From positions 12,102,982 through 12,166,981 of the forward strand of contig OX457027.1 in assembly GCA_949752745.1 (NCBI GenBank): a stretch of DNA of 64,000 nucleotides, written 5' to 3'. This DNA comes from Protula sp. h YS-2021. Taxonomy: Eukaryota > Annelida > Polychaeta > Sabellida > Serpulidae. The position numbers were made by a program, and so were the translations under genes. This document shows, one piece after another, positions 25,301 through 35,600 of the stretch; position 1 is the stretch's first letter; every line of letters starts with the position of its first letter. The notes under the pieces were generated by a model. It saw only the letters and a program-made list of their open reading frames with translations, had not been told where the DNA came from and did no database searches.

Positions 25301-25636
25301 TCAAGGTCACTGACAGGTGCAGGTGCCCTTCACTCATTATCGCTCACCGGTATCATGCCTACTTTGTCTCCAACGAGCAACCGCCAGTCGTCTGTGGATG
25401 TGGCGAAGGAGAACGCACTCAACCTGAATATAGAAGCTGTGAGGCAGGACACGGACGCCAAGACGCCCGAAAAGGGACGCCGCACGGCTACGAGGGCAAA
25501 GCGAAGGCTTGACCTCCCACAGCATCCAAGTACCAGCCAGAGCGGAAGTGACGTGGCGCAATACGGCTTTGAAAACGGTGCTTACAGTATGAACACGACC
25601 GACGACGACAAGGGTACGAAGGAATCGAATGTCTAG
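11128..25636 (+). CDS. Type I membrane protein, 3 CUB + 2 LDLa + TM + PPxY tail
   Basis: Fourteen exons join in frame to 776 codons: 11128-11203, 11425-11510, 13065-13222, 13447-13625, 14315-14502, 15711-15793, 15924-16048, 16622-16758, 17512-17617, 18076-18225, 23746-23844, 24107-24229, 24559-24795, 25053-25636. Residues 1-24 are a signal peptide. CUB-like modules lie at about 33-166, 167-298 and 300-429, with CUB hallmarks such as GSITSPFFPEKY. Two LDLa modules (430-462, 463-503) carry CDGVDHCGNGRDEAEC and CDGVKQCADATDETNC calcium cages. The membrane helix is 516-540, followed by a stop-transfer HKRRKRH. The 236-residue tail has PPSY (592-595) and PPPY (618-621), motifs that bind WW domains of Nedd4-type ligases. 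The mix recalls NETO and LRP3/10/12, but the 3+2 order matches neither, so no symbol is given. A cell-surface receptor or co-receptor role is inference. Confidence 0.88.
11425..11510 (+). CDS. Exon 2 of the CUB/LDLa receptor (short, easily missed)
   Basis: This 86-bp exon has an ACAG acceptor and a CAG|GTTGGT donor. It converts the phase-1 end of exon 1 to the phase-0 start of exon 3; without it the signal peptide exon and exon 3 are out of frame. It encodes the start of the first CUB-like module, including a Cys and the SLEEAGSRAHIKSQ stretch that leads into GYPHY of exon 3, the usual 'I.S.GYP.Y' CUB opening. Confidence 0.85.
11814..12741 (+). repeat. 0.93-kb dispersed repeat, copy B, in receptor intron 2
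   Basis: Nearly identical to 8714-9640 and in the same orientation, with the same hairpin start (one stem mismatch) and the same end GCCTAGTTT. The flanking sequences differ, so it is an independent insertion rather than part of a larger tandem duplication. Confidence 0.7.
13322..13368. repeat. (AAT)n microsatellite
   Basis: An almost perfect run of AAT/ATA triplets in receptor intron 3, interrupted once by ACT. Confidence 0.9.
13630..14165 (+). repeat. 42-bp minisatellite flush with the exon 4 donor
   Basis: About 13 units follow the theme ACTTTGCCATTTATCGAT plus GCATTTCACAGCGTTAGT. Adjacent units start 42 bp apart (13666, 13708). The array begins within 10 bases of the exon 4 splice donor at 13626. 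The long ORFs through it on both strands are a by-product of the unit length being a multiple of three. Confidence 0.9.
15231..15692 (+). repeat. 32-bp minisatellite in receptor intron 5
   Basis: About 14 units of a TGACGTGGGCTG/GAGTGTCATTGAGAAGTTAA theme at a 32-bp period. The array stops about 20 bp before the exon 6 acceptor at 15710. Most units contain TGACGTGG, a sequence resembling the UPRE/CRE core; this is noted only as composition. Confidence 0.9.
16800..17335 (+). repeat. Degenerate GGGAGAATCTGTTAC-type repeats in intron 8
   Basis: Irregular units of about 30-45 bp built from GAATCTGTTA plus AGGAAGTAG or GTGGGGGAGTTTGTTGAAGAG, ending about 180 bp before exon 9. They are more diverged than the other intronic minisatellites. 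Confidence 0.7.
18288..23660 (+). mobile_element. Hairpin-led element with a ~5.3-kb array of ~170-bp monomers in receptor intron 10
   Basis: It opens with the hairpin AGTCCCCCGCCGGGGGACT (8-bp stem, 3-base loop), then TATAGTTTTCGGG and TCTGTCTGTC. About 30 monomers of 169-170 bp follow. Each has GTTAACACACTAAAGCC, CTAGATCGATTGTTGAAATC and GGCCCAAGGACATTGGCCCA. Shorter variant units (GGAAACAATTGGCAAAATG...) recur several times and make a higher-order pattern; the block around 21300-21570 is repeated almost exactly at 21930-22200. It fills almost the whole intron between the CUB and LDLa exons. The - strand shares GGGCTCATTTACAATACCGA-like sequence with the element at 228-520. Confidence 0.85.
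23746..24229 (+). CDS. Two LDLa exons of the receptor
   Basis: Exons 23746-23844 and 24107-24229 each encode one LDL-receptor class A repeat, and each starts and ends in phase 1. This symmetrical phase is typical of shuffled extracellular modules. Both contain the acidic CDGxxxC...DE..C cluster that binds calcium. They follow the 5.5-kb intron filled by the 170-bp array. Confidence 0.88.
24559..24795 (+). CDS. Transmembrane exon of the receptor
   Basis: This exon encodes a Ser/Asn-rich stalk, a hydrophobic helix (LLTIIPAIVVPIVLGLCICA and on through VLVFF), and a strongly basic juxtamembrane segment (KRRKRHLARRR). That fits a single-pass type I orientation. Its codons are markedly more GC-rich than the surrounding introns. 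Confidence 0.88.
25053..25636 (+). CDS. Cytoplasmic tail exon with PPxY motifs and stop
   Basis: The last exon encodes 194 tail residues and ends with TAG. PEAPPSYEAS and GKPPPYHH are PPxY motifs. The rest is low-complexity, Ser/Pro-rich and probably disordered, with a basic KRRLD stretch and an acidic end. No enzymatic domain is visible, so adaptor recruitment is the likely role. Confidence 0.85.
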
Positions 25637-25662
25637 GCAGTTATACCAGTTAAGTAATATGC

Positions 25663-25668
25663 AATAAA
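25663..25668 (+). terminator. Candidate polyadenylation signal of the receptor gene
   Basis: AATAAA lies 27 bases after the stop codon. That would give an unusually short 3' untranslated region; other cleavage sites further downstream cannot be excluded. Confidence 0.4.
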
Positions 25669-25669
25669 A

Positions 25670-26330
25670 AATGGCTGGCAGATGTGCAGCATCGTATTGT
25701 TATTACGTTTTTTTTTTTTTAAATCGGCCAAAAATTGTTCAAATGTAGATTTAAATTTGAATATTAATAATTGTTTTTTTTTTTCGTATTTCATGGTTTT
25801 TTTGTTGATAACATTATGTGATGTTATTTCTGACACGGGACCAAAAAAAAAAAAAAAAAGACAAAAAACAAAAAAAGTCACGCGGACACATAACGTAAAA
25901 TGCAGATGTTGCCAAATATTTTTTTTTGTACAAAAAAGATACTGAGGCTTCAAAGTGGCGTGCTGCTCTGTTCATGTACATAACAAATTAAATTGTGTTT
26001 TGTTAAGTTATTGTGAGACTGTTACATTCCAGAGCGATATTTTATATACACTGCGTCAACATATCACTTTTCGTAGAGGTTAGTATATTTTTATCTTGTT
26101 ACTGAAGATTGACTTAAGATTCGGTCACATTTCCCGAAGGTGATTGTTAATCTGTGCTGGGTTTTTTTTCGGCTTTTATTCGGTCGCTGGTTAAGGCTTT
26201 CAGGTTTGTCGTTCAACCACTTTCGTAAATAAGCTGGCTTAGTTGCATTTGCGGTGAGATATTGGTCAAATTTTTCGTCTATCGATAAACAAGTATTTTT
26301 TTTATACTCGCTGTATTCTTTACGTAAACG
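25670..26330. other. Downstream flank of the receptor, no gene seen
   Basis: AT-rich DNA with A/T homopolymers (T12 at about 25709, A17 at about 25842). It could include an extended 3' untranslated region. No exon was recognised on either strand. Confidence 0.5.
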
Positions 26331-26893
26331 CTAGCTCTGAAATGTTGCAAAATGACGTGGTTATGTCTAATGACAGTTCATGCTAGCTCTGAAATGTTAC
26401 AAAATGACGTGGTTATGTCTAATGACAGTTCATGCTAGCTCTGAAATGTTACAAAGTGACGTGGTTATGTCTAATGACAGTTCATTCTAGCTCTGAAATG
26501 TTACAAAGTGACGTGGTTATGTCTAATGACAGTTCATTCTAGCTCTGAAATGTTGCAAAGTGACGTGGTTATGTCTAATGACAGTTCATTCTAGCTCTGA
26601 AATGTTGCAAAGTGACGTGGTTATGTCTAATGACAGTTCATTCTAGCTCTGAAATGTTACAAAGTGACGTGGTTATGTCTAATGACAGTTCATTCTAGCT
26701 CTGAAATGTTGCAAAGTGACGTGGTTATGTCTAATGACAGTTCATTCTAGCTCTGAAATGTTACAAAGTGACGTGGTTATGTCTAATGACAGTTCATTCT
26801 AGCTCTGAAATGTTACAAAGTGACGTGGTTATGTCTAATGACAGTTCATTCTAGCTCTGAAATGTTACAAAGTGACGTGGTTATGTCTAATGA
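26331..26893 (+). repeat. 52-bp minisatellite
   Basis: About 11 units of CTAGCTCTGAAATGTTACAA plus AGTGACGTGGTTATGTCTAATGACAGTTCATT at an exact 52-bp period (26331, 26383, 26435). Units are nearly identical, with G/A changes in TTGCAAA/TTACAAA, which suggests recent expansion. Confidence 0.92.
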
Positions 26894-27844
26894 AATTTCC
26901 TCGGGAAGAATCTGATAGATTTCAAAATATTTACAAACGCCTACTTCTTTCTTTTTTTTTTAAGTGTGTAGGGGTGGGGAGGGGGGAGCTGGGGATGGGG
27001 CGTTAAATTAAGAATTTTGGGAGGAGCCGAAGACGCTGAATGAAATTAGGATTTTAGGAGGGTAGAGACCAGATATAATACTGGTTTCATCGGCCTTACT
27101 TCAGTAGGGGCCTGGACAACTCGGCACCATTTGGACGACTCGGAATAACAATTTTTTTCCAACTCGGCCCATTTTTGACAACTCGGCCCAAATTACACAA
27201 CTCGGCCCAAAATCATGAAACAAAGTTTTTTGTTCAATTCTATAACCATTGTTATAGTATACATTTGATGGTATTTTTAACACTATTTGCCGATCTCTGA
27301 TCTTTATTGCATTTTTTTACCATTGTTGATTCAGATTAATCACTCTGATCTTAAATTATATTTAAGTTTTATAAGTTTTTAAATTATATTTGAAGTTTTA
27401 TAAGAGTTATAATCAATCCAACATAAATAGTTGCATTACTGAAGCAGTGAAGAAAAAACATCAAAGATACAGAAAATGACAGATAATTTTAAAGAAGACA
27501 AGCACTACACAGATTCACTGAAATACTTTCAGTAGTTTTGTGTAATAATTTACCTTGAATTTTAGGGATTTCACGAAGTCCCTGAAAATTTTAGGGATTT
27601 CGTGAAACCCCTAACGGTCGCACGAAAGCACTAAGTTTTAGGCATTTCATGAAATCCGTAATTACACAGATTGGTGTCTAAAACTAAATTGTCACCTGGG
27701 TCAGAAACAAAATTTGTGACGAAATAGCCAAATAATAATAGCCAAACCTGCGTTATTAATGTCACGGTTGTCTTATCCCTCCATACTTTGGCTAAGACTG
27801 TTTATAATGCAAAGAAATGGCGGGAATGAATACCCCTCGCAGCC

Positions 27845-28040
27845 CTGGAGTGGTATTCTGCTCTGTCTTTATATTTAAGGACGTCCTTATTCTTGAGATT
27901 AGATGGTTCATCCTTAATTTTTATCCTTATTTTTAAAAGACTTTGTTAAGTTTGAGGACAGAGCAGAATAACTTTTTTATCTTTATTTTTAAAAATAAGG
28001 ACATCCTTAAAATTAAGGACAGAGCAGAATACCACTCCTG
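27845..28040. mobile_element. 196-bp snap-back MITE nested in the DIRS-like relic
   Basis: The left end CTGGAGTGGTATTCTGCTCT and the right end AGAGCAGAATACCACTCCTG are inverted copies. The pairing extends inward through GTC(C)TTA...AAGGAC segments on both sides, so the whole unit can fold into a long hairpin. Target duplication not resolved. Confidence 0.7.
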
Positions 28041-28059
28041 TTCAACTCGTCTGGAAGCT

Positions 28060-28862
28060 GTCCGTCGCAAACGCTTCCGGATCCGGCTTTCAGCTCACAA
28101 ATCGTTTATCGAGTATTTGTCCTCCTCGCAAAAAGATCTATGGCCATATTCCCCATCATTTCTTGAATGTTCTTGAAAATTTGTTCGTCTAATTTCCAAT
28201 CGCTGGGGTCTTGTCACTGTCTCGACAACCAGTCCGCCGTGTTGGTTGGTATTCCTGGCAGATATACTGCTACTAATCCAAGGTCCTTCTCTAGACAATA
28301 CTCCTACAGCTCCTTTGTTAATTTTAACAGACGTTTTGATGACGCACTGGACTTTTTGTTGACCTGAGCTACCGCTGTTACATTGTCCATCTGAGGAATG
28401 ATTCGTACATCTCTCATCTCTCTCTACGTTTCCATCTTGAAGTGTTTGTAAATAATGAAACGATTTAGTGGTTTGAGGTTGAAAGGTGGTCTGAATCCCC
28501 GTCTTTTCCGCTCTTAAAAACAAGTGACCCACAAACTGATTTGCATTGGGGTTTGTTCTATCACGCCTTCCTGTAGCATTTTGTCTACTTCTAGGTTTAT
28601 GTTCAATGTTTCTGTTTTGTTGAATTTTGATACTCTTGGTTCTAATGCTTATGTTGGGTTTGCATGAAACTCTAGAGATACCCCCGAAATATGAGACAAG
28701 ACGTTTGGATCTCGGGTTAACAATGCCCAGTTTTCCCTGAGCCGTTTGAGTCTCCCCCCTCCTTATTTTATTTCTAATCGGGAGATGGATTTGTTTCATT
28801 GCTGTCTTACTTCCGGTCTTAGGTTTGTCACTGACATGTTTTGCAAGCTGCCTAGGAGACAT
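28060..28862 (-). pseudogene. RT/RNase H fragment of the DIRS-like element, internally deleted
   Basis: The 255-codon open frame here (ending at 28095) is mostly in the wrong phase. The protein-like signal lies in another frame and is broken by in-frame stops. RT N-terminal motifs end at about 28435 and the RNase H motifs start at about 28395. The ~250 residues that normally carry the catalytic palm are therefore absent. Confidence 0.65.
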
Positions 28863-29797
28863 CCCAACCTGTTTACTTGGGCTTTACAATCTGAATGCCA
28901 AATGTTGTGCCAATGGCTCCCCCCATACCATTTGGGTTAACAACGGGGTATTCTTGACTGGCTTTGTACCTTGAATCCTGATATGTGTTGACCAGAGGGC
29001 TTCTGTACTTTAAAGATTCTCTTCTGCCCCTGCCATAAGCACTGGTCGGGGGGCCCTTTACGCTTACAAAAGGCGCTTCTTGATTACGAAAAGTACGACT
29101 TCTTGATTTCTCGTGCACCTCGCTTTTGTCCATAGATTGTTGAATCAAGTCATTTAGCTTCTTCCTAAGTAGCTTTCCAGATGTTAACCTAGAGTTTTTC
29201 TTCAAAAATTATTGTGCTTTTTTTGTCGATGCCTAGCATTTTGGTCACTATAGGCAAACGTCGATAGTAGTTCACTTCGGCATTCTTTTGTCCTACACAA
29301 TAATGGCTTTTACGAGATGTTCTAGGATCTCTCTCAGATCACAATCACCATGTTCGCCAGCCTTTACAATTATGTCCACAGTCATCCAGATCTTTGATCC
29401 AGATCTAATGGTCAAATAGTGGCCATTGAGCTCGTCTGGATATCTGTCAGCCCCATTCGTTTTGTATCATGGGGTAACTTGGGTGATCCTCATCCAGAAC
29501 CTCCGTCCAGTCATTATCGAACCTTGGAACCTTAAAAGCTTTGTTTTTGGGTATCGGACAGTCACTTTTTTTACTTTCTTCATGACTTCCAGACTCTTGT
29601 ATTTGATGAAGTGTTTCATTGCCAATTTTCCAAGGTTATTAGGCAACTTGACCGACTTAGTTTTCTGGAAAGGCTCAAAGTGTTCATAGCCATCTTCATC
29701 GGATGAGGTACCTTCCCAATCACTGTCACTGTCATCCGATTTTGAGGCACTAGATCAGGATGAATGAGAATCCTAATCATCGCTCGATGACACCATT

Positions 29798-30037
29798 TTA
29801 TTCTTTTTTATGCGTTTTTATACGTTCTTTTGTTTGCCCTTTGCTTTCCTTTTGATAGCTTTCTTTAGCATCACTTGGCCTCGGAACGTTTTGTTCGGGC
29901 TCCAGGTTATCCCCTAACACTCTGTGGGTCAGGTCCCCAATGTCCACTGCTCCATGTAATTCACCCGCCTCAGACTCGGTGTCTGATGGGTTAGTGTTTG
30001 TTGGAGCTTTCGATTTACCTTTTTCGTCTTTTGACAT
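29798..30037 (-). pseudogene. N-terminal acidic ORF of the DIRS-like element
   Basis: Eighty codons starting MSKDEKGKSKAP, rich in Glu, Asp, Lys and Ser. It sits just inside the left (- strand) terminus, where the Gag-like first ORF is expected. Its function is assumed only from position. Confidence 0.45.
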
Positions 30038-30179
30038 TTTTCTGACACTGATATTTAACGATTTTATTGACAGACTCCAAGACGGCGATGTTTACTGAAA
30101 AGCCAATTCCAAAAAGGAGGCTTTCGGAGTGGGTATACACTGAAGCAAGGCCGACGAAAGCAGTATTATATCTCCTCTC

Positions 30180-31240
30180 ATACCCAATCTAAAATAGCTA
30201 TTTTTCTGTTAAGTGAAGCATTGAAACAATGAGCTTGCTCTCTTCATCTTTAGAGAAACAAAAATATATTAAACAAAAAACACTACAACCCCCTCCCCAC
30301 TCCCTCCCTCCCCTATCTCTGGGTCGTAAGGGTCGTAATAGTACATTTAATATTGTTCGGTTAGTGATCTGCGAATGTGTTGCCTTTATATAGCGGTTTT
30401 ACACTGATAAGGTTTTTCATCGTTTTCGTCTATTGAAGTTTTCTATTGGCTATGCTATAAAATGTAAATATAATCTATTTTTGAAGTTTATGATTTCGTT
30501 TGGTGTGTATAGAATTGTCATACTCCTGTGTCTCACTTCTGTATTACTCTTTAGCATTCAGATATTTCGCCATTGTTGTATATTTTTTTACATTTTTTAC
30601 ACGAGTGACTTAATATTGTTTTACAAGGCAATGATCTGTAAAATGTGATCTTTTTGTACATTCCACTACTCAATGTTGTGATTTTGTTTTTCACTGAGGT
30701 GCATTTACACTGCTCTAGTTACAGAGGTCACCACGCCATATACAACGCTTTTAATTCGTGTCGCTACAACTCTTTAAACACTGCAAGAAAAAATCACGTG
30801 TGTTCTCCGCGTCGGTATCTTTTGATCTGCATGATATTAGTGACGTTTGTTACGTTTAGGAACTATAAAAAAGTACGCAGCACTAAGGGATGTCCGGTTT
30901 TTGTGCGTACCCTGATGTTTTAGTTAATGAGTGACGTCACAGATTTTTTGGAACAGATTATTGGGTAAAAAAAAAAGTTTTGGCATACATTTTAGGAATC
31001 ATCTCATGGGTTAGTGATCTGGACACCTGTGGTATGTTAATGTTACTAAAACTGTAGTTGTTACTAAGACCAGCGTAGTATGTTTGTTTTATTGTTTGGG
31101 CAACGCGTGATATGTTTCTGTTATGTTTCTGTTGATATTGTAGCGTACAAGATAGGTTTTGTTTGCCTTGTCCAAAATAGGTCTGGTATGTTTATCTTCA
31201 CAGTTGTTCTGTGTTTATCTCGGCCTAGTATGTGCTTTAT
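30180..31240. other. AT-rich intergenic DNA, no gene seen
   Basis: Only chance ORFs up to 92 codons. No family match or plausible splice structure was recognised. Confidence 0.5.
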
Positions 31241-31261
31241 ATAACGTGTGGTGTGTTCATC

Positions 31262-31680
31262 TAGAGCCACGATTTACGCATCGCCGTCACTACTCCTGTG
31301 TACATGTTTTGTTCAGTTACTTGCTTGCAGACAGTGGTATTCCTACAATGTTTTTGTTTTATGTAAAATAAAAGAATTCAACTGCATTTTTTTAAAAATG
31401 CAATGGATATTCGATAACATGAAATTCATCGGACCAAAAGCTTTTGATCGTGATATGGAGAAATTGAGAATACGCAAAATAATAAATTATAAGTAAGACC
31501 AGTGACGTTTCTGTGGCGGTGGAACTCGCTAACGAGTTAAGGGGGTTCGAGTTATCGTATGTTTGCTGTATTAACACAATTGTCGCATGCTTTCAGTTGT
31601 TATATGCACTGTGTTACTATTCTTTGCGTGGTTATTTTTACTTCTGTCAAGACAAAATGCTTTGTTTCTGAATTTGCCAA
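31262..31680 (+). repeat. ~410-bp duplicated segment, copy 1
   Basis: From CGCCGTCACTACTCCTGTGT through TGTAAAATAAAAGAATTCAA and CTTTCAGTTGTTATATGCAC to the end, this segment recurs at 32232-32630 in the same orientation with scattered substitutions and indels. It contains AATAAA, so it could be a duplicated transcript end. No coding sequence is apparent. Confidence 0.75.
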
Positions 31681-32231
31681 GACAATGGTTAAGTCACATT
31701 TGATATATTTTGCGTCGCGGTTGAAGACAATTTTAGTTTATTTGCCATGTATAACTGGCTCCGAAAAGGTGATTTTATAAGTGTGATAAACTCGTGTAAT
31801 AGAAGGTAGTTGAATTTCACAGTACTGGGACACATGGGTTCAAAATTTTGAGTGCGTATACAGCAGAAGGCCCTCAAATTTATTCGACCCTTTTTAAATT
31901 CACCACCGAGTGGATCTAGGGGTCGGATAGCAGGGATCAGACTCCTACGCTTGGGATAAATTTTTTTTTAATGCGTTTTGTTTTGGACCCAGGGATGTCG
32001 CTGACCTCCATCTACGACCACCATCTTTCTGAAATCCTGAATCTACCCGTAAATCATGTTGTTAATATATTGTGCTATTCCCATAAAAACAGTTTACTCA
32101 TGAAAATTGTTAGCGAAAAGTGGGCAAAAAAATTATTTATCCACCACAAAACTTGAAGCGCGCGTGTATATAAAAAGCTACAGTTTTACAAATGTGATCA
32201 GGGATTCGCATTAATACAGCTTGACGATGGC

Positions 32232-32630
32232 ATCCGCCACTATTTATGCCTCGCCGTCACTACTCCTGTGTACACGTTTTGCCCAGTTGCTTGCAGACAG
32301 TGGTATTCCTACAGTGTTTTTGTTTTATGTAAAATAAAAGAATTCAACTGCATTTATTTAAATGCAGTGGCGTATTCGATTCATTCATCGGACCAAAATT
32401 AAATGATCGAAAAATTGAGATAAGACAAGTACGGAAAGTAATAAATCATAAGACCAGTAACATTTCTGTGGCGTTGTAACCCGCTAACGAGTTAAAGAGG
32501 CTCGAGTTATCGCATGTTTGATGTATAAACACACAGTTGTGGCATGCTTTCAGTTGTTATAGGCACTTTATTACAATTCTTTGCGTGGTTATTTTACTGC
32601 TGTCAAGTCAAAATTCTGTTTCTATCACTA
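32232..32630 (+). repeat. ~400-bp duplicated segment, copy 2
   Basis: Direct repeat of 31262-31680, about 970 bp downstream. It is diverged by many small changes, so the duplication is not recent. Confidence 0.75.
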
Positions 32631-32639
32631 ATAAAATAT

Positions 32640-35600
32640 TGGAAATTTTGAGGTATATATTTTCAGATAGTAGAGGGGCATGTTTATATAAAGTTACTCC
32701 GCTCGAATATTCAGGTCCACCAAAATGTGAGCGATACACGCATAAAAATTTTCCCTTGGAAAAAGTTCTTGTGCTGTGCATTAAAATTAATGATATGTAT
32801 GAGATAATGAGTTGCCAGTCAAGTTTAATGCACTTGCTATGTAAAACTGCACATGGACTTTCGTTTGGGTTCGAAGGAGGGGGCGGAGTTTTATGACACA
32901 TATTACATGGGGAGCTTTTTATTGGCACTTTCTCGTCACAGCCTGTGGCGTTTATTGGAATCTCCGCAAGCGCCGTTCATATACAATGTCTTATATACCG
33001 CGCCGAATGTACAGAATACACAAATACACAACACAGTACTCAGTATTTACCAACTCGTGTCAAAGTTAACAAAATAAAGCTTTCAAACCTTATTGAGCAC
33101 GATCAGACCGGGAATGTTCCCAACAGTAGTCTAGTTTATAAATTATGTCAATAAATAGGTCATAAAAGTCAACTACATCTAGTCCTGATACCAATTAAAA
33201 TTCAACATGTGATGTACCCAAAAATATACTTAAGCAGTCATATGACACTTCAATATATTAAACGGAAATGATGCTTGTACAGCAAGGCAACAACATACAC
33301 AAAATATCGTGTTAACAAGGAGTCAGTACATCGGGATATTAAACGGAAATGTTTTTGTACAATATTTAGCAAAGGCAAGAACATACACACAACAGTCTAG
33401 GTGACTAGTTCAATTATTAAGAAGCCAATCGGCGTTAGAGTGGAATTATTCGAGAACGTGTTACACAGTCAACAGGAAAACAGTTGTATTTCTGGGGTGT
33501 TTTATGCATCCATTCTGAGCATACAGAAGCGAATAAATGTACATAGCACTGACTATATATCATATATATCATTTTTATTTAATCATATTCCGTGCAGTCT
33601 CAATATTGTCATCAGTACAGCACACAAGTTCGGCAAAACGATTGGAATGGTAGTGATACTAAGTATTCGTCAGTTAACACATTTTCAATGGTTTAATAAG
33701 ACGTTACGTCACTTGTTTGAAAATTCCTGAAGTCCTAGTGACAAATTCAAAGTGCACTACTGAACTGTTCACCGGCCAACATACAGGAGTTTGGCCTTTA
33801 AACTTAAGTCTATTTCAGATTTGACAAATATCCTAAAATACTTTCGAGGAGAACAGTGCCTTTAGTCACGTTAAATGCATCACTAAGAAATGTCAAATAC
33901 CTGAATTTTTGCAGCTTTGAATTTGTTTTGTTATAAACAATCACATCTTGAAGGCGGGGCCTTCGGTAATTCACGGGCTATTTAATTATGGATCTTTTAT
34001 TCTCCTCGCAACTCGGGATCATCTCATAATGAACTGAAGCCGCACACGCTGACTGCGCTTTCTAAATCAGTGAATTTCTTACTTTATTACTTTGACTGCA
34101 TTTTTAGTGTACATTTATAAAACAAAAATGCCCTGTGCATCGAAATATTCGCGTAACACTGCAAATAGAGTAAAATACTGTGATTGTTACTGATCACAAC
34201 ACAAAAACATTGACACATAGACATCTAGTCTCGTACAATTAAAATGCCGGGGGGGACTACATGAAACCATGTAAGTAAACCAATTTTGAGCTTGTAAACA
34301 TCCGGAATAAACAAACGGTTTTTAAGTATACCTTCGTGACTGAGTTTTGCTTAATAAATTAACACAATACTTTGACACGATCTTACTTATTGCTACTTCT
34401 GAGCCATGGAAATTGATGCCCCTCTGTCAACGAATCATCACTTTGTTCCCACATGATAACATGCTGTCCAGAACATGAACACCAGCATGTATACATTAAC
34501 ATCGTTGCGTTTTTTTTCGCAGCTAATGGGTCAACTTAGCACAACTGTGCTCAAAACGAGTATACCTTTCTCAGGTGGAAAAAATAAACATTAGCTACTT
34601 TAAAAAAATTTGGTGTATACCTAATAACATTGAGTCTGAACTGTTTTGGATAACTGAGAATGTCTTTATTTATATCAAATCCGATAATTTAAAACCATCT
34701 ACTATTGAACAGCGGCATTGTTTGCTTTTGACTGCTTTACACGAGGAAAGAAAGTGGAAAAGTAACAACGCAAATATAGTTGGTACTCAGAATATATTTA
34801 GGCGTGTTAGCAAAAAGAGTGGGTCACATAGTTTGAAGACGGAACTAAAGTTTTCTCATTGAGCTGAAACTGTGAAATTTTCTAATTTTTCCAAAACAGC
34901 GAAAGACTTTTACAGTTCAGAGAAAGCTAACATGGGAATAGCGGCTTTGTGAGTTTTTATTTATATTTTATTTGTCACAGTTTAAGATTTGGAAGATCAG
35001 ACGAAGCATCCCTGAATTTTATATTACCCCTGTGGCATATATACATGACTAAAATATCGGGTTTTCTGATTTACCTAGTTTCATTGAATAAAGCCGTTTA
35101 CAGTAGATATTAGATGCCAGTTGATTGTTATGGCGATCAGATTATGCTCCCTCTGTATATGGTTCTATAAATCATAATACACGACCTTCACCATACACCA
35201 ATATTGTTATTCCAAATGTAAATAACCTGGTACAGAGTATCATGACGCCACCAAACTTTATTTAGTAGAACACAACTTGGAACGCATCACTGGTTCTACC
35301 TTGTGTGGCAACAGAATAAAACAACTGTTAAACAGCTGTTGGCGAAATGTATAAACTGACTGGTTTTGTCGTTTAATTCGTCTTCAAAAATGGAAAGTAA
35401 CATATTTAATTAAAAGAAATTATCTTGTACAAGACATTTAGATTTTTTTGCAATTCTACGACTTCAGAAATGTGCAACATATTTAGATACTGTACAAATG
35501 CACAAGAAGAATGGTATTACTCTTGGCATACGGAACTTACTATTGTGTGTTATCTATTTTACACAACATGTGAAAAAACTTACACTGAGTACAACTTTAA

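Larger units (their letters stand above)
27068..30175 (-). mobile_element. DIRS-like tyrosine-recombinase retroelement relic with inverted termini
   Basis: A ~35-bp sequence starting AGATATAATACTGGTTTCAT at 27073 recurs inverted at about 30130-30170. Such inverted terminal repeats are typical of DIRS elements. Between them, the - strand encodes in order: an acidic N-terminal ORF (30037-29798); Gag-like fragments (about 29760-28870, including GPPTSAYGRGR); RT finger motifs (EGVIEQTP, FRPPFNLKPLNRFI, HFKMET); and an RNase H segment (DNVTAVAQVNKK, YLPGIPTNTADWLSR, DLFARRTN). Frameshifts and stops are common. The RT palm is missing between HFKMET and the RNase H. No recombinase or methylase ORF was found. 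Confidence 0.72.

Noticed and set aside
28095..28862. 255-codon - strand ORF as an intact gene
   Set aside because: The family-like motifs (HFKMET, YLPGIPTNTADWLSR) appear in a different frame with stops. The long ORF is an out-of-phase shadow of a decayed retroelement.
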